Assembly: GCA_965227155.1 (NCBI GenBank)
Contig: OZ245731.1
Span: 4,588,001-4,652,000 of the forward strand
DNA: 64,000 bases
Reading direction: 5' to 3'
DNA from: UBA6059 sp965227155
Lineage (GTDB): Bacteria; Bacteroidota; Bacteroidia; Cytophagales; Cyclobacteriaceae
Of this stretch, positions 35,429 to 44,194 are shown in pieces; the first letter of the stretch is position 1, and every line of letters starts with the position of its first letter. The position numbers and the translations under genes are program-made. The notes beneath the pieces are model-generated. The model saw nothing but the letters and a program-made list of their open reading frames with translations. It was not told the DNA's origin and did not search any database.

Positions 35429-35467
35429 CAATTCCACAATTCCACAATTCCACAATTCCACAACTCC
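35428..35467. repeat. Tandem octamer ACAATTCC, five units
   Basis: Four exact units of ACAATTCC and a fifth with one change (ACAACTCC), 14 bp from the gmd stop codon. Single units of the same motif are scattered through other gaps, for example 34560-34595 and 43080-43110. Confidence 0.85.
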
Positions 35468-35480
35468 ACAAAACTAAATA

Positions 35481-36572
35481 TCAATACCCTCCATCCTTCA
35501 AATGCAAATCCCTTGCGGCAGCTTTCATATCCGCCTGTACCATCTCTTTGATCATGGAGGATAAAGTATAAGTAGGCTCCCAGCCTAATTCATGTTTGGC
35601 TTTGCTCGGTTCACCCAGCAATAAGTCAACTTCTGTAGGCCTGAAATACCGAGGGTCAACGGCAATGACCTGTTGGCCAGGTGAGATTTTACAAGTGGCA
35701 TCTGCAACCGCTTCTGCTATGCCAACTTCTTGTACACCTTGACCTTGAAAACTCAATGTAACACCGATTTCCTGAAAGGCCTGAATGATAAACTCCTTAA
35801 CAGTAGTAGTCTTACCCGTTGCTATTACAAAATCATCTGCTTTTTGGTGCTGCAGGATCAAATACATTGCCTGAACATAATCTTTGGCATGGCCCCAGTC
35901 TCTTTTGGCATACATATTACCAATAAACAGCTTTTCTTGTAGACCATAATACATCTGAGAAACAGCCCTTGTTATCTTGCGGGATACAAAAGTCTCACCC
36001 CTCAAAGGTGATTCATGGTTAAAAAGGATGCCATTGCTCGCAAACATTCCATATGCTTCCCTGTAATTTACCGTAATCCAATAAGCATAGAGTTTGGCAG
36101 CTGCATAAGGTGAACGTGGATAAAAGGGTGTTGTCTCAGTTTGTGGAGTGTGTTGAACCAATCCATATAATTCTGAAGTGGATGCCTGGTAAATTTTAAC
36201 TTTATCAGTTAATCCCAGTAGCCTCACTGCCTCTAATAGCCTAAGGGCACCCAGTCCGTCAGTATCAGCTGTATATTCCGGCATATCAAAACTCACACGC
36301 ACATGGCTCATTGCTCCTAGATTATAAATCTCATCCGGTTGTATCTGTTGTATGAGTCGAATGATATTAGAAGTGTCTGTGAGGTCACCATAATGCAGAA
36401 ACATAGAAGAATCTGTGTCGTGAGGATCCTGATACAGATGATCAATGCGTTCGGTATTGAAGGAGGAAGAACGGCGCTTCAGCCCATGTACTTCATAGCC
36501 TTTTTTCAGAAGTAGTTCTGCTAAATAGGCCCCATCCTGTCCTGTTATGCCGGTTATAAATGCTTTTTTCAA
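35481..36572 (-). CDS. gmd: GDP-mannose 4,6-dehydratase
   Basis: 363 residues; converts GDP-D-mannose to GDP-4-keto-6-deoxymannose, using NADP. Rossmann loop [19 protein letters not shown], the Gmd-specific [14 protein letters not shown], the catalytic region [18 protein letters not shown], the YxxxK pair in [11 protein letters not shown], and [20 protein letters not shown]. The length is normal for the family. The start codon overlaps the stop of fcl by 4 bp, and the product is the substrate of that enzyme. Feeds GDP-L-fucose into the polysaccharide. Confidence 0.97.
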   Translation of the reverse strand: MKKAFITGITGQDGAYLAELLLKKGYEVHGLKRRSSSFNTERIDHLYQDPHDTDSSMFLHYGDLTDTSNIIRLIQQIQPDEIYNLGAMSHVRVSFDMPEYTADTDGLGALRLLEAVRLLGLTDKVKIYQASTSELYGLVQHTPQTETTPFYPRSPYAAAKLYAYWITVNYREAYGMFASNGILFNHESPLRGETFVSRKITRAVSQMYYGLQEKLFIGNMYAKRDWGHAKDYVQAMYLILQHQKADDFVIATGKTTTVKEFIIQAFQEIGVTLSFQGQGVQEVGIAEAVADATCKISPGQQVIAVDPRYFRPTEVDLLLGEPSKAKHELGWEPTYTLSSMIKEMVQADMKAAARDLHLKDGGY

Positions 36573-37516
36573 TGTGCTGCCGTATATCGTTGATAATGGG
36601 CTTTGAAATCATCATAAGTGATTTTCAAGCCTTCTTGTAGTTTTATGTCAGGTTGATAACCCAGAGCAACCAGTCTGCTGCTATCCATCAACTTCCTGGG
36701 TGTACCATCCGGTCTGGAGGTGTCAAATAAAATTTCTCCGGTATATCCAACTACCTCTGCAATCAGTGAGGCCAGGGCTTTAATAGAAAGCTCTTCTCCG
36801 GTTCCAATATTAATTGGAGTACTTGCATCATAATGATCCATCAAAAACAGGCAGCCTTTTGCCAGATCATCAGCAAACATAAACTCACGTAAAGGCGAGC
36901 CCGTTCCCCAAACTGTTACACCCGGCACCTGATTGATTTTAGCTTCATGAAACTTTCTCAACAAAGCAGGCAACACATGAGCGTTTTGTAAATGATAGTT
37001 ATCACCAAAGCCGTATAGATTGGTAGGCATGGCTGCAATAAAGTTACTATTGTATTGCTGCCTGTAAAACTGGCAAAGCTTGATACCGGCAATTTTAGCG
37101 ATAGCATAAGCTTCATTGGTCGGTTCTAAAGGTCCGGTCAGCAAGCTCTCTTCCTTGAGAGGTTGATCAGCAAATTTTGGATAAATACAGGAGGAGCCAA
37201 GAAAAAGAAGCTTTTGCACACCAGATTGATGTGCAGAATGTATGATGTTAGCCTCCATCATCAGATTATCATAAATAAATTCTCCTGCATAGGCATTGTT
37301 AGCATGAATACCACCCACCCTGGCCGCGGCCAAAAAAACATAGTCAGGCCTTTCACTTTCAAAAAAATCCTCCACCGCATTTTGCCTGCGAAGATCCAAT
37401 TCTTTGGAGCCCCTAAATAGCAAATTGGAATATCCTGATTGCTTAAGCTGGCGAACAATCGCTGAGCCTACCATACCGGTATGCCCTGCAACGTATATTT
37501 TACTATCTCTTTCCAA
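36569..37516 (-). CDS. fcl: GDP-L-fucose synthase
   Basis: 315 residues; epimerises and reduces GDP-4-keto-6-deoxymannose to GDP-L-fucose with NADPH. Key stretches: [51 protein letters not shown] (Ser and the cysteine of the active site), and [15 protein letters not shown] with the YxxxK pair. Upstream partner of gmd in a two-gene unit; together they supply fucose. A 452-bp repeat-rich gap precedes it. Confidence 0.97.
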   Translation of the reverse strand: MERDSKIYVAGHTGMVGSAIVRQLKQSGYSNLLFRGSKELDLRRQNAVEDFFESERPDYVFLAAARVGGIHANNAYAGEFIYDNLMMEANIIHSAHQSGVQKLLFLGSSCIYPKFADQPLKEESLLTGPLEPTNEAYAIAKIAGIKLCQFYRQQYNSNFIAAMPTNLYGFGDNYHLQNAHVLPALLRKFHEAKINQVPGVTVWGTGSPLREFMFADDLAKGCLFLMDHYDASTPINIGTGEELSIKALASLIAEVVGYTGEILFDTSRPDGTPRKLMDSSRLVALGYQPDIKLQEGLKITYDDFKAHYQRYTAAH

Positions 37517-37968
37517 GATTTTACTACCTCTAGTTTACGCGCATTTGCACCGCGTATTCCTTCTTATTCCAGGTCGTTTCATGTGTCCCCCAGGTGGGAC
37601 AATAGAGGGGAATAACGGTGCTATCGCCATGATTCATATCCTCACTAACAACCGTGTATTTTTTCCATGAGTTGATGTTAATCTGATTTATCTGAGTGTC
37701 CTTTAGCCAATTCCACAAATCCACAATTTCACCCTTTAGCATCTACTCAAATCTCCCTCTTTCATCCACCATAGCCTTCCAGTCCGCTATAGCTTTTTTA
37801 TCCATCGTAGCTTTAGCGTAGATGGAAGCGAAGGCGGAGGCGTAGGTGGCATCTCTGCCCCATGGGAGAATAAAAATGTGCTATCAGATATCTGACATTC
37901 TGTCCTAAAGAAGTATAAAATTCTCAATTCTATCATCTTAATGTCAGACCAGTTAAGCAACTCTGTTA
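37517..37968. other. Repeat-rich gap between the toxin-like gene and fcl
   Basis: 452 bp. It includes the right copy of the long direct repeat, a CCAATTCCACAAATCCACAA phrase at about 37705-37725, and a CCCCCAGGTGGGAC-like hairpin near 37585. Short minus-strand frames here (for example 37530-37742) are formed by repeats and show no domain, so I do not count them as genes. Confidence 0.6.
37764..37849. repeat. Long direct repeat DR-A (right copy)
   Basis: It matches 35342-35428 in the same orientation, with an identical 57-bp core (37782-37838). The outer ends differ by a few transitions (GGAAGCGTAGATGG against GGAGGCGTAGGTGG). Confidence 0.88.
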
Positions 37969-38592
37969 TTAAGTATTGCCATTTAGATAGTTTTTCACTT
38001 GATCTGCAATAAAATATTTTACTTGAATCCAATCTACCTCTGCTAGCATATTTAATGATTCCTCCTGATCTGCATCTTCGAAATAGGTAAGGCTTTTTAA
38101 GACCAAAAATTCTGATCCATCATGATATTTCGACACATAAAATGAAAGCAGCTCTTGAAGCGTGTATCGTCTTAAAATAAAAAATAGGTCTATAAAATCC
38201 TTCTTTGTCCCTCTCCCAGTTATGGCGGCCAATTTCATAGCACCTATATCTTTAATATCAGCAAGTATTAATCCATCAGCAATCACTGGTTGTGCCAACC
38301 AGGGATAAGGGTAATTAACAATATCAACCTTAATATTCTCCAATAAGTAAGAAAAGATATTAGTTGATTTCCTCAACACTTGGGCATTGCCTAAATGCGA
38401 AAGATTATTTGAAATACCTATGTAGTCTGTAAGTAATTCACCAAATAAATCTATATCAACTGATATTCTATGCCCAATTTGCAATGCCAAAGACGTACCG
38501 CCCACAAGCCTTAGTTGTTCAAACCCTTGCATTTTTTGCAGACCATTTAAAAGTCCTAATGTTTTGGTATCGACTGTTTTGTAATAGAGCAT
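37969..38592 (-). CDS. AbiEii/AbiGii-type nucleotidyltransferase toxin
   Basis: 207 residues. The nucleotidyltransferase motif is intact: RLVGGTSLALQIGHR (GGTSLAL) followed by SVDIDLFGEL with the two metal-binding aspartates. GRGTKKDFIDLFFILRRY is the second conserved AbiEii block. This family includes the toxins of type IV abortive-infection systems such as AbiE. Its start overlaps the DUF6922-type gene by 37 bp. Unrelated to polysaccharide synthesis; an accessory defence-like pair carried between the export genes and fcl. Confidence 0.85.
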   Translation of the reverse strand: MLYYKTVDTKTLGLLNGLQKMQGFEQLRLVGGTSLALQIGHRISVDIDLFGELLTDYIGISNNLSHLGNAQVLRKSTNIFSYLLENIKVDIVNYPYPWLAQPVIADGLILADIKDIGAMKLAAITGRGTKKDFIDLFFILRRYTLQELLSFYVSKYHDGSEFLVLKSLTYFEDADQEESLNMLAEVDWIQVKYFIADQVKNYLNGNT

Positions 38593-38858
38593 CGAAAGTC
38601 TTGAGTGGGAATGTCTGAAAGCAGGGATATAAAAGCAAGGGCCCTTTCATCCAAACTTCTCAATTCCTTGGCAATTTCACCAATCTCATTGATTTGAAAT
38701 AATTCACATAGCAACTTCCAATCTTTCATTAAGCCATATTCCAATACCCGACTCACAAGAAGTTTTTTATTTCGGAATGAAAGTATTGCATCGTGATTTA
38801 GATCCCAGAATAAATGAGAAGAAAAATGCCTGATATCATAGTTAACTTTTCCTTCCAT
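38556..38858 (-). CDS. DUF6922-like protein, putative antitoxin
   Basis: 100 residues. HFSSHLFWDLNHDAILSF, KKLLVSRVLEYGLMKDW and LLCELFQINEIGEIAKELRS match the small helical proteins usually encoded directly upstream of AbiEii-type nucleotidyltransferases in Bacteroidota. No catalytic motif. Order (small gene first) and the 37-bp overlap are typical of a toxin-antitoxin pair, so I propose it as the antitoxin. Confidence 0.7.
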   Translation of the reverse strand: MEGKVNYDIRHFSSHLFWDLNHDAILSFRNKKLLVSRVLEYGLMKDWKLLCELFQINEIGEIAKELRSLDERALAFISLLSDIPTQDFRCSITKQSIPKH

Positions 38859-39120
38859 CTTGAAATCTTTAATGTTGACTAAGCTTCAAAATCAAATATT
38901 TAATCACTTTTACAACTTAACATTTTTTTACAGCTATACTCAAAGTGCTTTCTGAGTTTCTCAATAGGTTTCTGCGGTTTATTTCTGATTTTCGAAAATC
39001 TGAATGTCGTTTAGTCAATTCCACGTTTCCACAATTGTACATTATGCTATCCCTCAGCGTAATAACCAACTGTCCACAATCCGAATCATCCGAATGTCTG
39101 ACCATCTGAGTATCCTCTAT
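38859..39120. other. Short gap between the toxin pair and wzc
   Basis: 262 bp. It holds degraded copies of the 'TCCGAATCATCCGAATGTCTGA' type phrase (39075-39115) found in several gaps, and two short frames with no domain. No promoter of strong quality seen. Confidence 0.5.
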
Positions 39121-41628
39121 TCAATTCCTAAATAATCTCGCAAATATCCCCTTCCCTTTATCATCCTGGTAATAGCCATAACCATAGCCGTATCCATAAC
39201 CATAACCATAGCCGTACCCATATGTGTTTTGAAATTTACGTGCATCATTAAGCACAATAGCCGGGTTAGGAAGCTTATGCTCATCTTTAGCATTCTGTAT
39301 GAGCTCCAAAGACTGCAATTTCGAATGCTTATAACGAACTATATAGAGCGTCACATCCACCTCATCCGCCATGGAATAGGCGTCTGCCACTGCCCCAATA
39401 GGTGGTGCATCAAATATCACTACATCGTATCTAGACTTCAGTTCGGTAGCAATTGTATGCATCCTGTCTGACAATAAAAGTTCAGAAGGATTGGGAGGTA
39501 TAGGTCCGGATGGGATATAATCCAGGTTATCAGTAAGATCCAGCTTTTCAATAATATCATCCAAAGTGGCACTTCCTGCCAGATAGTTGCTAAGCCCTTG
39601 ATGCACATCTTCTTTACCCAGATATCGAGCTAGCTTGGGCTTACGCAGATCAATATTCACCAGGCATACTTTCTTGCCTGTAATGGCCAGGCTCATGCCC
39701 ATATTGACCACTATAAAAGTCTTACCGTCACCCGAAACACTTGAAGTGACCAGTAATGTTTGATTTTTACCCGCCGACTTGTGCTCCGAAACTTTAGTGA
39801 AGGAGGAAGCTTTAAGCTGAGAACTTTCTCCACCAACAGAGTCCATTTTTCGCTTTCCAATACTATTTGAAGTAAAAAAACTCAGGTTAGACCTCAGCAA
39901 CCGAAACATCTCTGCCATTCCGGTACGACTGTCCTCTGTTACAACTATCTGTTCCTTACTACGGCTATGTCCGATACTGGCTATCACGGGAACTGTAGTT
40001 CGCTTCTTAACCTCCTCAGGGCTATCAATGGTATTGTCAGCCAGCATAGCCAGAGTAATTAATATGATCGGTATGACTAATCCAGCTCCAGCGCCATAGA
40101 GATAGATTTCATTAGGTGATGCGCTGATCAATCCAGTCGTTCGGGGATCCATCAATAGCTGGGTCTGCGAAATAGCGGTGGCCTGACTGAGATTTATTTG
40201 CTCGCGCTGCTGCAAGAGGGAAAAATACAACTGCTCCTTTACCGAAAGTAAACGTTCTATTTTTTGAGAAGGAATTCGCAACTCCGGTAGTTTTAACAGC
40301 TCCTGGTACAATGAGTCCCGTTCCGCTTCAAGCTGCAACTGTAAACTATTTAACTCCTGGTAGCCCATTTGGATACCATTAAGTAGATATTGCTGCAAGG
40401 AATCAAGTTTACCATGCATAACTGCATAGCCAGGGTATCCGGGGGCTGCTGTACGTACTGTCTCTTGCTTTTCTTCTAACAGGGTTACATATTCTTCAAT
40501 AAGAGCTGAAATAGATCTCCCCGGCACATTGAGTTCTGTTTCATAAAATTGAAAATCATAAATGGTAGATGGATAAATGGGACTGCCTTCACCACCAGCA
40601 TTTTTAACCAATGTCTCTAAACGCCGTAAGTTTTGCTGCCTTAAGATGAGTTCGCCTTCCTGCTGTCTGATGTTTGCAAAATAATCACGAATTGAGCCCG
40701 ATTTACCTTCCAGGTCATAAACCATCAGATCATTCTGGATCATAAACTGGATCATCTCCTCCTCTGAGGCATTAAGTTCTTTTTCAAGCTCAACAATTCT
40801 TTGATCCAGGAATTCTTCCGTTTTGGTAGCAATTCTTCTTTTGTCATTAATCACAAGGTCATCATAATAACTGATAATTTTATAAAGAAAATCAGTGGCC
40901 TTTTTGGTGTTGGTATGATTAACTGTCAGATCCAATACGTTGGTACCGCTTCCAACATTGCGTACAGTGTAGTTTGTCTGATATTCCGAAACAGTTGCTG
41001 AAAGATCCTGAATGACCAGCTTTGCTTCTGTTAATCCATTATTGCTTTTAGAATTATATGCTAAAACAAGGTTGCCGAATGGGCCTGACAAAGCTGTCCC
41101 AAACCGCCCATTATACTCATTACCATTCCAAAGACATTGAAATTGATTTTTATCGATTAATGTAATATAAAAAGGTTCCTTATAGCCTTCCGATGTAAGT
41201 GCATGGCTCTCTACCTGAAACTTTACACTGTAATCATAAGGATAGGCATCAAGATCTTTAACCCTGCCTACCGAATAATAGGATATATTAAGCTTTAGTT
41301 CTTCTATAATCCTGGTGATGAGATTTCTGGATTGTAGGATTTGAATTTCATTAACCAGTTTATTTTGAATTTCCTCCACCACTCCGGTTTTAAAGAAAGT
41401 ATTGGAAAGTTGCTGCTCCTCCGATGACTCTATCAATAGCCTGGACTGCACACGGTAAACAGGATAGGTATATCTTAAATAGAGATAGGATGCTGCTGCT
41501 CCTATAATAATGCAAATGAGCACCACATACCAATAATGGAAGATCTTGAGAAAAAGCTTCTTTACATCAAATTGTACCAGCGGTTTAGATTCCTCTTCTG
41601 GCAGTTGATATGGTAAGGGAGTGTTCAA
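39121..41628 (-). CDS. wzc: Polysaccharide co-polymerase / tyrosine autokinase (Wzc-like)
   Basis: 835 residues. N-terminal Wzz domain with a first helix around residues 33-55 (YVVLICIIIGAAASYLYL), a long periplasmic coiled-coil with GNVR-type region (about 250-480), a second helix near 510, and a cytoplasmic BY-kinase domain: Walker A SSVSGDGKTFIVVNMG near 628 and Walker A' VIFDAPPIGAVAD near 739. It ends with eight to nine YG dipeptides, the tyrosine cluster that is autophosphorylated in this family. Controls chain length and export together with Wza. Finding it with an ABC exporter and no Wzx/Wzy in view is unusual. Confidence 0.95.
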   Translation of the reverse strand: MNTPLPYQLPEEESKPLVQFDVKKLFLKIFHYWYVVLICIIIGAAASYLYLRYTYPVYRVQSRLLIESSEEQQLSNTFFKTGVVEEIQNKLVNEIQILQSRNLITRIIEELKLNISYYSVGRVKDLDAYPYDYSVKFQVESHALTSEGYKEPFYITLIDKNQFQCLWNGNEYNGRFGTALSGPFGNLVLAYNSKSNNGLTEAKLVIQDLSATVSEYQTNYTVRNVGSGTNVLDLTVNHTNTKKATDFLYKIISYYDDLVINDKRRIATKTEEFLDQRIVELEKELNASEEEMIQFMIQNDLMVYDLEGKSGSIRDYFANIRQQEGELILRQQNLRRLETLVKNAGGEGSPIYPSTIYDFQFYETELNVPGRSISALIEEYVTLLEEKQETVRTAAPGYPGYAVMHGKLDSLQQYLLNGIQMGYQELNSLQLQLEAERDSLYQELLKLPELRIPSQKIERLLSVKEQLYFSLLQQREQINLSQATAISQTQLLMDPRTTGLISASPNEIYLYGAGAGLVIPIILITLAMLADNTIDSPEEVKKRTTVPVIASIGHSRSKEQIVVTEDSRTGMAEMFRLLRSNLSFFTSNSIGKRKMDSVGGESSQLKASSFTKVSEHKSAGKNQTLLVTSSVSGDGKTFIVVNMGMSLAITGKKVCLVNIDLRKPKLARYLGKEDVHQGLSNYLAGSATLDDIIEKLDLTDNLDYIPSGPIPPNPSELLLSDRMHTIATELKSRYDVVIFDAPPIGAVADAYSMADEVDVTLYIVRYKHSKLQSLELIQNAKDEHKLPNPAIVLNDARKFQNTYGYGYGYGYGYGYGYGYYQDDKGKGIFARLFRN
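39173..39222 (-). repeat. Hexanucleotide microsatellite coding the Tyr-Gly tail of Wzc
   Basis: Imperfect tandem CCATAN/CCGTAN units (minus strand TATGGN-type) code alternating Tyr and Gly. Units of 6 bp mean slippage changes tyrosine number without loss of frame. Confidence 0.8.
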
Positions 41629-41634
41629 ATGAAA

Positions 41635-42555
41635 TTATCTTGTCAACGCGAAAATTAATGCTGCCGCAGAAATAAGGCTGGTAATAATATTGGTTACAGA
41701 GAAAAAGCTGGATTGAGTATTGAAAGTCTTCGCTTTGATCGGTTGTAAGTAGATCACGTCGTTGGGATAGACATAATAAAATTGAGAGTTAACGATATCT
41801 CTGTCTTTCAGACTCACCTTTCCAAATATTCTCTCTCCCTCTATTTCCCTGATCACATATACCTCATCTGTATTGCTAAAAGGTGTAATACCGCCCGCTC
41901 TTTGTATGGCTTCAATAATACTGATCCTGTTGCGATCTAGTTGCACCAATCCCGGCATGACTACCTCTCCACTAACCGTCACCCTTCTGTTCATGAATTG
42001 AACATCAACCGAATAATTCACAAGGTACTCGTCTAAAATCGAATACATTTTCTTAGAAGCCTCTGCTATGGTAAGGCCTTCAAGGTTTACAGTACCCACC
42101 ACGGGATATTCGATATTCCCTTCATCATCTACCAGGTAGCCAATCATGAGTTGCTGCATAGGGTTATTTTGATTATTACCACCAAACATCCCCATACCAC
42201 CCATCATGTTGTTCTGATTATTCCCGCCACCCTGATTTTGTCCTCCAAAACCAAAAGATTGCATAAATGGAGCAGCTGTTTCATCATCAAAAGCGGATAC
42301 TCTGATAAACAATCTATCATCCGTCTGTATGATCGGCTCGGGTAGGTTGTCAATTACTGCCGTACTATCGTCTATGTATGGATCACCCTCATTGAGGATC
42401 AGCAATTGCTTATGGCTGATACAAGAACTGAAGGCAATAGTTACTGCGGTAAATAATAAAAATTGCTTCAAAAGAAATGTAAAAGACCGTTGTATATTCA
42501 ATGTAAAATTGAAGTACTGATTAATAAAAAGGATGATAAACTGGTGAATTTTCAT
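41635..42555 (-). CDS. wza: Polysaccharide export lipoprotein (Wza/BexD family)
   Basis: 306 residues. A lipobox AFSSC places the lipidated Cys at residue 45; the signal region before it is long, so a later start is possible although ATG at 42555 is the only one upstream. The Poly_export domain follows (IIQTDDRLFIRVSAFD ... IGYLVDDEGNIEYPVVGTV) and one SLBB domain (VTVSGEVVMPGLVQLDRN). Residues 101-135 are a Gly/Asn/Gln/Met-rich insert inside the Poly_export domain. The C-terminus holds a hydrophobic helix (SVTNIITSLISAAALIFAL). Outer-membrane export channel of the polysaccharide, 6 bp upstream of wzc. Confidence 0.93.
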   Translation of the reverse strand: MKIHQFIILFINQYFNFTLNIQRSFTFLLKQFLLFTAVTIAFSSCISHKQLLILNEGDPYIDDSTAVIDNLPEPIIQTDDRLFIRVSAFDDETAAPFMQSFGFGGQNQGGGNNQNNMMGGMGMFGGNNQNNPMQQLMIGYLVDDEGNIEYPVVGTVNLEGLTIAEASKKMYSILDEYLVNYSVDVQFMNRRVTVSGEVVMPGLVQLDRNRISIIEAIQRAGGITPFSNTDEVYVIREIEGERIFGKVSLKDRDIVNSQFYYVYPNDVIYLQPIKAKTFNTQSSFFSVTNIITSLISAAALIFALTR

Positions 42556-42607
42556 AAATCTTGTAAAGCTACCCCTTTTTTCATTTTTGCCACATGTTCC
42601 TCCCCAT

Positions 42608-42627
42608 GGTCTGTGCCCTCACAGACC
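42608..42627. repeat. P20 palindrome, perfect copy
   Basis: GGTCTGTGCCCTCACAGACC, identical to 1-20 although 42 kb away at the opposite end of the polysaccharide locus. Confidence 0.9.
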
Positions 42628-42649
42628 ATTTAGTTCGGCAGAATACTGT

Positions 42650-42824
42650 GCTAGCGCGCGTTTGCAACGCGTGCTAAAAATTGCAAATCTCTTGCCTTGG
42701 TTCGTGTCCCTTTGCTAGCGCGCGTTTATAACGCGTGCTTTACTTACTGACCTGTCAAATGTAGCAGGTTCAGACCATTTAAATCCTTAAAAATTCTAGC
42801 TAACGCGCGTTTGTAACGCGTGCT
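42650..42824. repeat. Three GC-rich hairpins of one family
   Basis: Copies at 42650-42675, 42714-42739 and 42799-42824, each 26 bp. They share GCTARCGCGCGTTT at the left and AACGCGTGCT at the right around 1-2 variable bases. The arms AGCGCGCGTT and AACGCGTGCT pair with one mismatch. They stand out as CG-rich islands in AT-rich DNA, spaced 64 and 85 bp apart. Confidence 0.9.
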
Positions 42825-43109
42825 TCTAAATAAAGTGGAATATCTCCCTCTGATAAAATAAAATTCCTCATTTTCCGAACCATCCGATCATCTGATTGTC
42901 TTCAATCCAATTTTCTTGGCTTAATAATTCCCCCTCTTTATCTCCCCCAGGGGAGATAAAATTTCCACATTTCAAATTATCTGAACTATCCGAACCATCC
43001 GAAAATCTGACTGTCCAATGCCCAATTCCACACCTCCCCAACTCCACATTTCCAGACTTTAGGCATTGGTTCGTGTCTTCTCAAAACAAAAGATGAACAT
43101 TTCCACAAT

Positions 43110-43646
43110 TCACAATTCTTCCCACAGCAAAAGCATGGGCTGCTGCTCTAGCAATGCCTGATCTGTCTCAAACTCCTCCTTATTGTAAAGAGCATACCGG
43201 ATCTTCCGATTGACCACCTCCTCTGCCTTATGAATCAGCCCGCCGAGATACTCTCTATTGATATCTTTACCCACAAGGATCAGATCAATGATGTTACTGT
43301 TGCTGCCCTTGGCCATCATACCGGTGAGATACACACTACTGAGATTGCCAAGCTTATGCACCACATGCTCTACCAGGGCATCTATACCCAGGTGGTGGCG
43401 TACCAGCCCATGCACCTTTTCATAAAGCGGATGTTGCTGATTGGCCTTATAGAATTTACGATTCCCCTCCAGGTCAGCAGTCAATAAATTGGCCTCCTCA
43501 AACTTGTTCAGCTCCAGCCGTATGGCATTGGTACTTTCCCCAAACTCATTCGCCAGCGACCTCAAATAGCTCCTACTCTCCGGATTCAGAAAAAACCTGA
43601 CCAGCAGTTTAATGCGTGTTTTAGATGTGATTAATGTTTCTAACAA
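43110..43646 (-). CDS. Winged-helix regulator with degenerate nucleotidyltransferase-like tail
   Basis: 178 residues. Residues 1-75 are a winged helix of ArsR/MarR type (TSKTRIKLLVRFFLNPES, SLANEFGESTNAIRLELNKF). Residues 95-165 (SVYLTGMMAKGSNSNIIDLILVG) look like the start of a MNT-type nucleotidyltransferase, but the invariant Gly-Ser is changed to Gly-Met and only one Asp of the D-x-D remains, so catalysis is unlikely. Similar genes stand at the head of Bacteroidota polysaccharide loci. A DNA-binding regulator of this locus is the simplest proposal. Confidence 0.75.
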   Translation of the reverse strand: MLETLITSKTRIKLLVRFFLNPESRSYLRSLANEFGESTNAIRLELNKFEEANLLTADLEGNRKFYKANQQHPLYEKVHGLVRHHLGIDALVEHVVHKLGNLSSVYLTGMMAKGSNSNIIDLILVGKDINREYLGGLIHKAEEVVNRKIRYALYNKEEFETDQALLEQQPMLLLWEEL

Positions 43647-43698
43647 GTTAGGGATATTCGGTTTGTCAGATAGTCAGATTTTCCGACATGTCTAAAGA

Positions 43699-44043
43699 CT
43701 ATTGCAACGAGTTTCTAAATGCATAAATAGAGGCAGATAAATTTCTATATCGATCAACAAGAACATTGGCTGTCTCAAAGTCAATATCACCAATCCTAGC
43801 TGCAATTATCAACTGAGTTCTTGCTTCTCCTGAACTACCTGCGGCAATAGCTAAATATCTAAGGATTTCTTTTACTGTTTGCCTTTCACAGCCTTCAGCA
43901 ATATTGCTTGGAACGGATAAGGAAGATCGAACCAACTGGTCTCTTAGAGCAAAATTACTTGAGTTTTTGATACAATTATTTACCTCCACTGCTAGCTCCA
44001 ATGAGTCCTGCCAAATTTTGAGTTTCTCAAAATTGTGTTTCAT
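43699..44043 (-). CDS. Four-helix bundle protein (23S rRNA intervening-sequence type)
   Basis: 114 residues covering the whole family: FEKLKIWQDSLELAVEVN, LRDQLVRSSLSVPSNIAEGCER (the most conserved block) and RYLAIAAGSSGEARTQL. Once described from intervening sequences of 23S rRNA, these proteins are common free-standing genes in Bacteroidota, often beside capsule or LPS loci. Molecular role unknown. Confidence 0.88.
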   Translation of the reverse strand: MKHNFEKLKIWQDSLELAVEVNNCIKNSSNFALRDQLVRSSLSVPSNIAEGCERQTVKEILRYLAIAAGSSGEARTQLIIAARIGDIDFETANVLVDRYRNLSASIYAFRNSLQ

Positions 44044-44194
44044 GAATGCACCTCATCAGAACTATCTGAAAATCTGAACGATCTGATTATCTGTTTCTCA
44101 TATAGCTCCGCCTCGTAAGTCACAATGTAGAAAAGTAACTGAATCAAAAAAATAAGTCCGAACAATCTGATTATCAGATCGTCCGAATGTCTTT
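44044..44194. repeat. Phrase-repeat stretch after the UpxY gene
   Basis: Two blocks of AT-rich 'ATCTGAA...GATCTGATTATC' phrases at 44055-44098 and 44156-44195, of the same type as at 39075-39115, 42880-42900, 42978-43022 and 49270-49335. They include an inverted ATCTGATTATCAGAT at 44168-44182. Confidence 0.55.

Larger units (their letters stand above)
35104..35480. other. Intergenic repeat cluster after gmd
   Basis: 377 bp with no gene. It carries an inverted and direct CCCGAT/ATCGGG cluster at about 35282-35325, the long hairpin-type direct repeat (35342-35428, see its own entry) and five tandem copies of the octamer ACAATTCC at 35428-35467 just before the gmd stop. Confidence 0.65.
42556..43109. 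other. Gene-free repeat-rich leader region before wza
   Basis: 554 bp with no supported gene. It holds a perfect P20 palindrome (42608-42627), three GC-rich hairpins (42650-42675, 42714-42739, 42799-42824), a hairpin with 11-base arms TTTATCTCCCC/GGGGAGATAAA at 42937-42960, and several 'CCGAACCATCCGA...CTGA' phrases. As it would be transcribed ahead of wza, it could be where UpxY-type antitermination acts; this is inference. Confidence 0.65.

Noticed and set aside
35428..35467. Tandem octamers as a CRISPR array
   Set aside because: Units are 8 bp with no spacers; CRISPR repeats are about 23-47 bp with unique spacers, and no cas gene is present.
37530..37742. 70-codon minus-strand frame before fcl
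   Set aside because: Built from hairpin and phrase repeats, without a protein-like composition.
38917..39105. 62-codon frame between the toxin pair and wzc
   Set aside because: Covers phrase repeats of the intergenic type; no domain.
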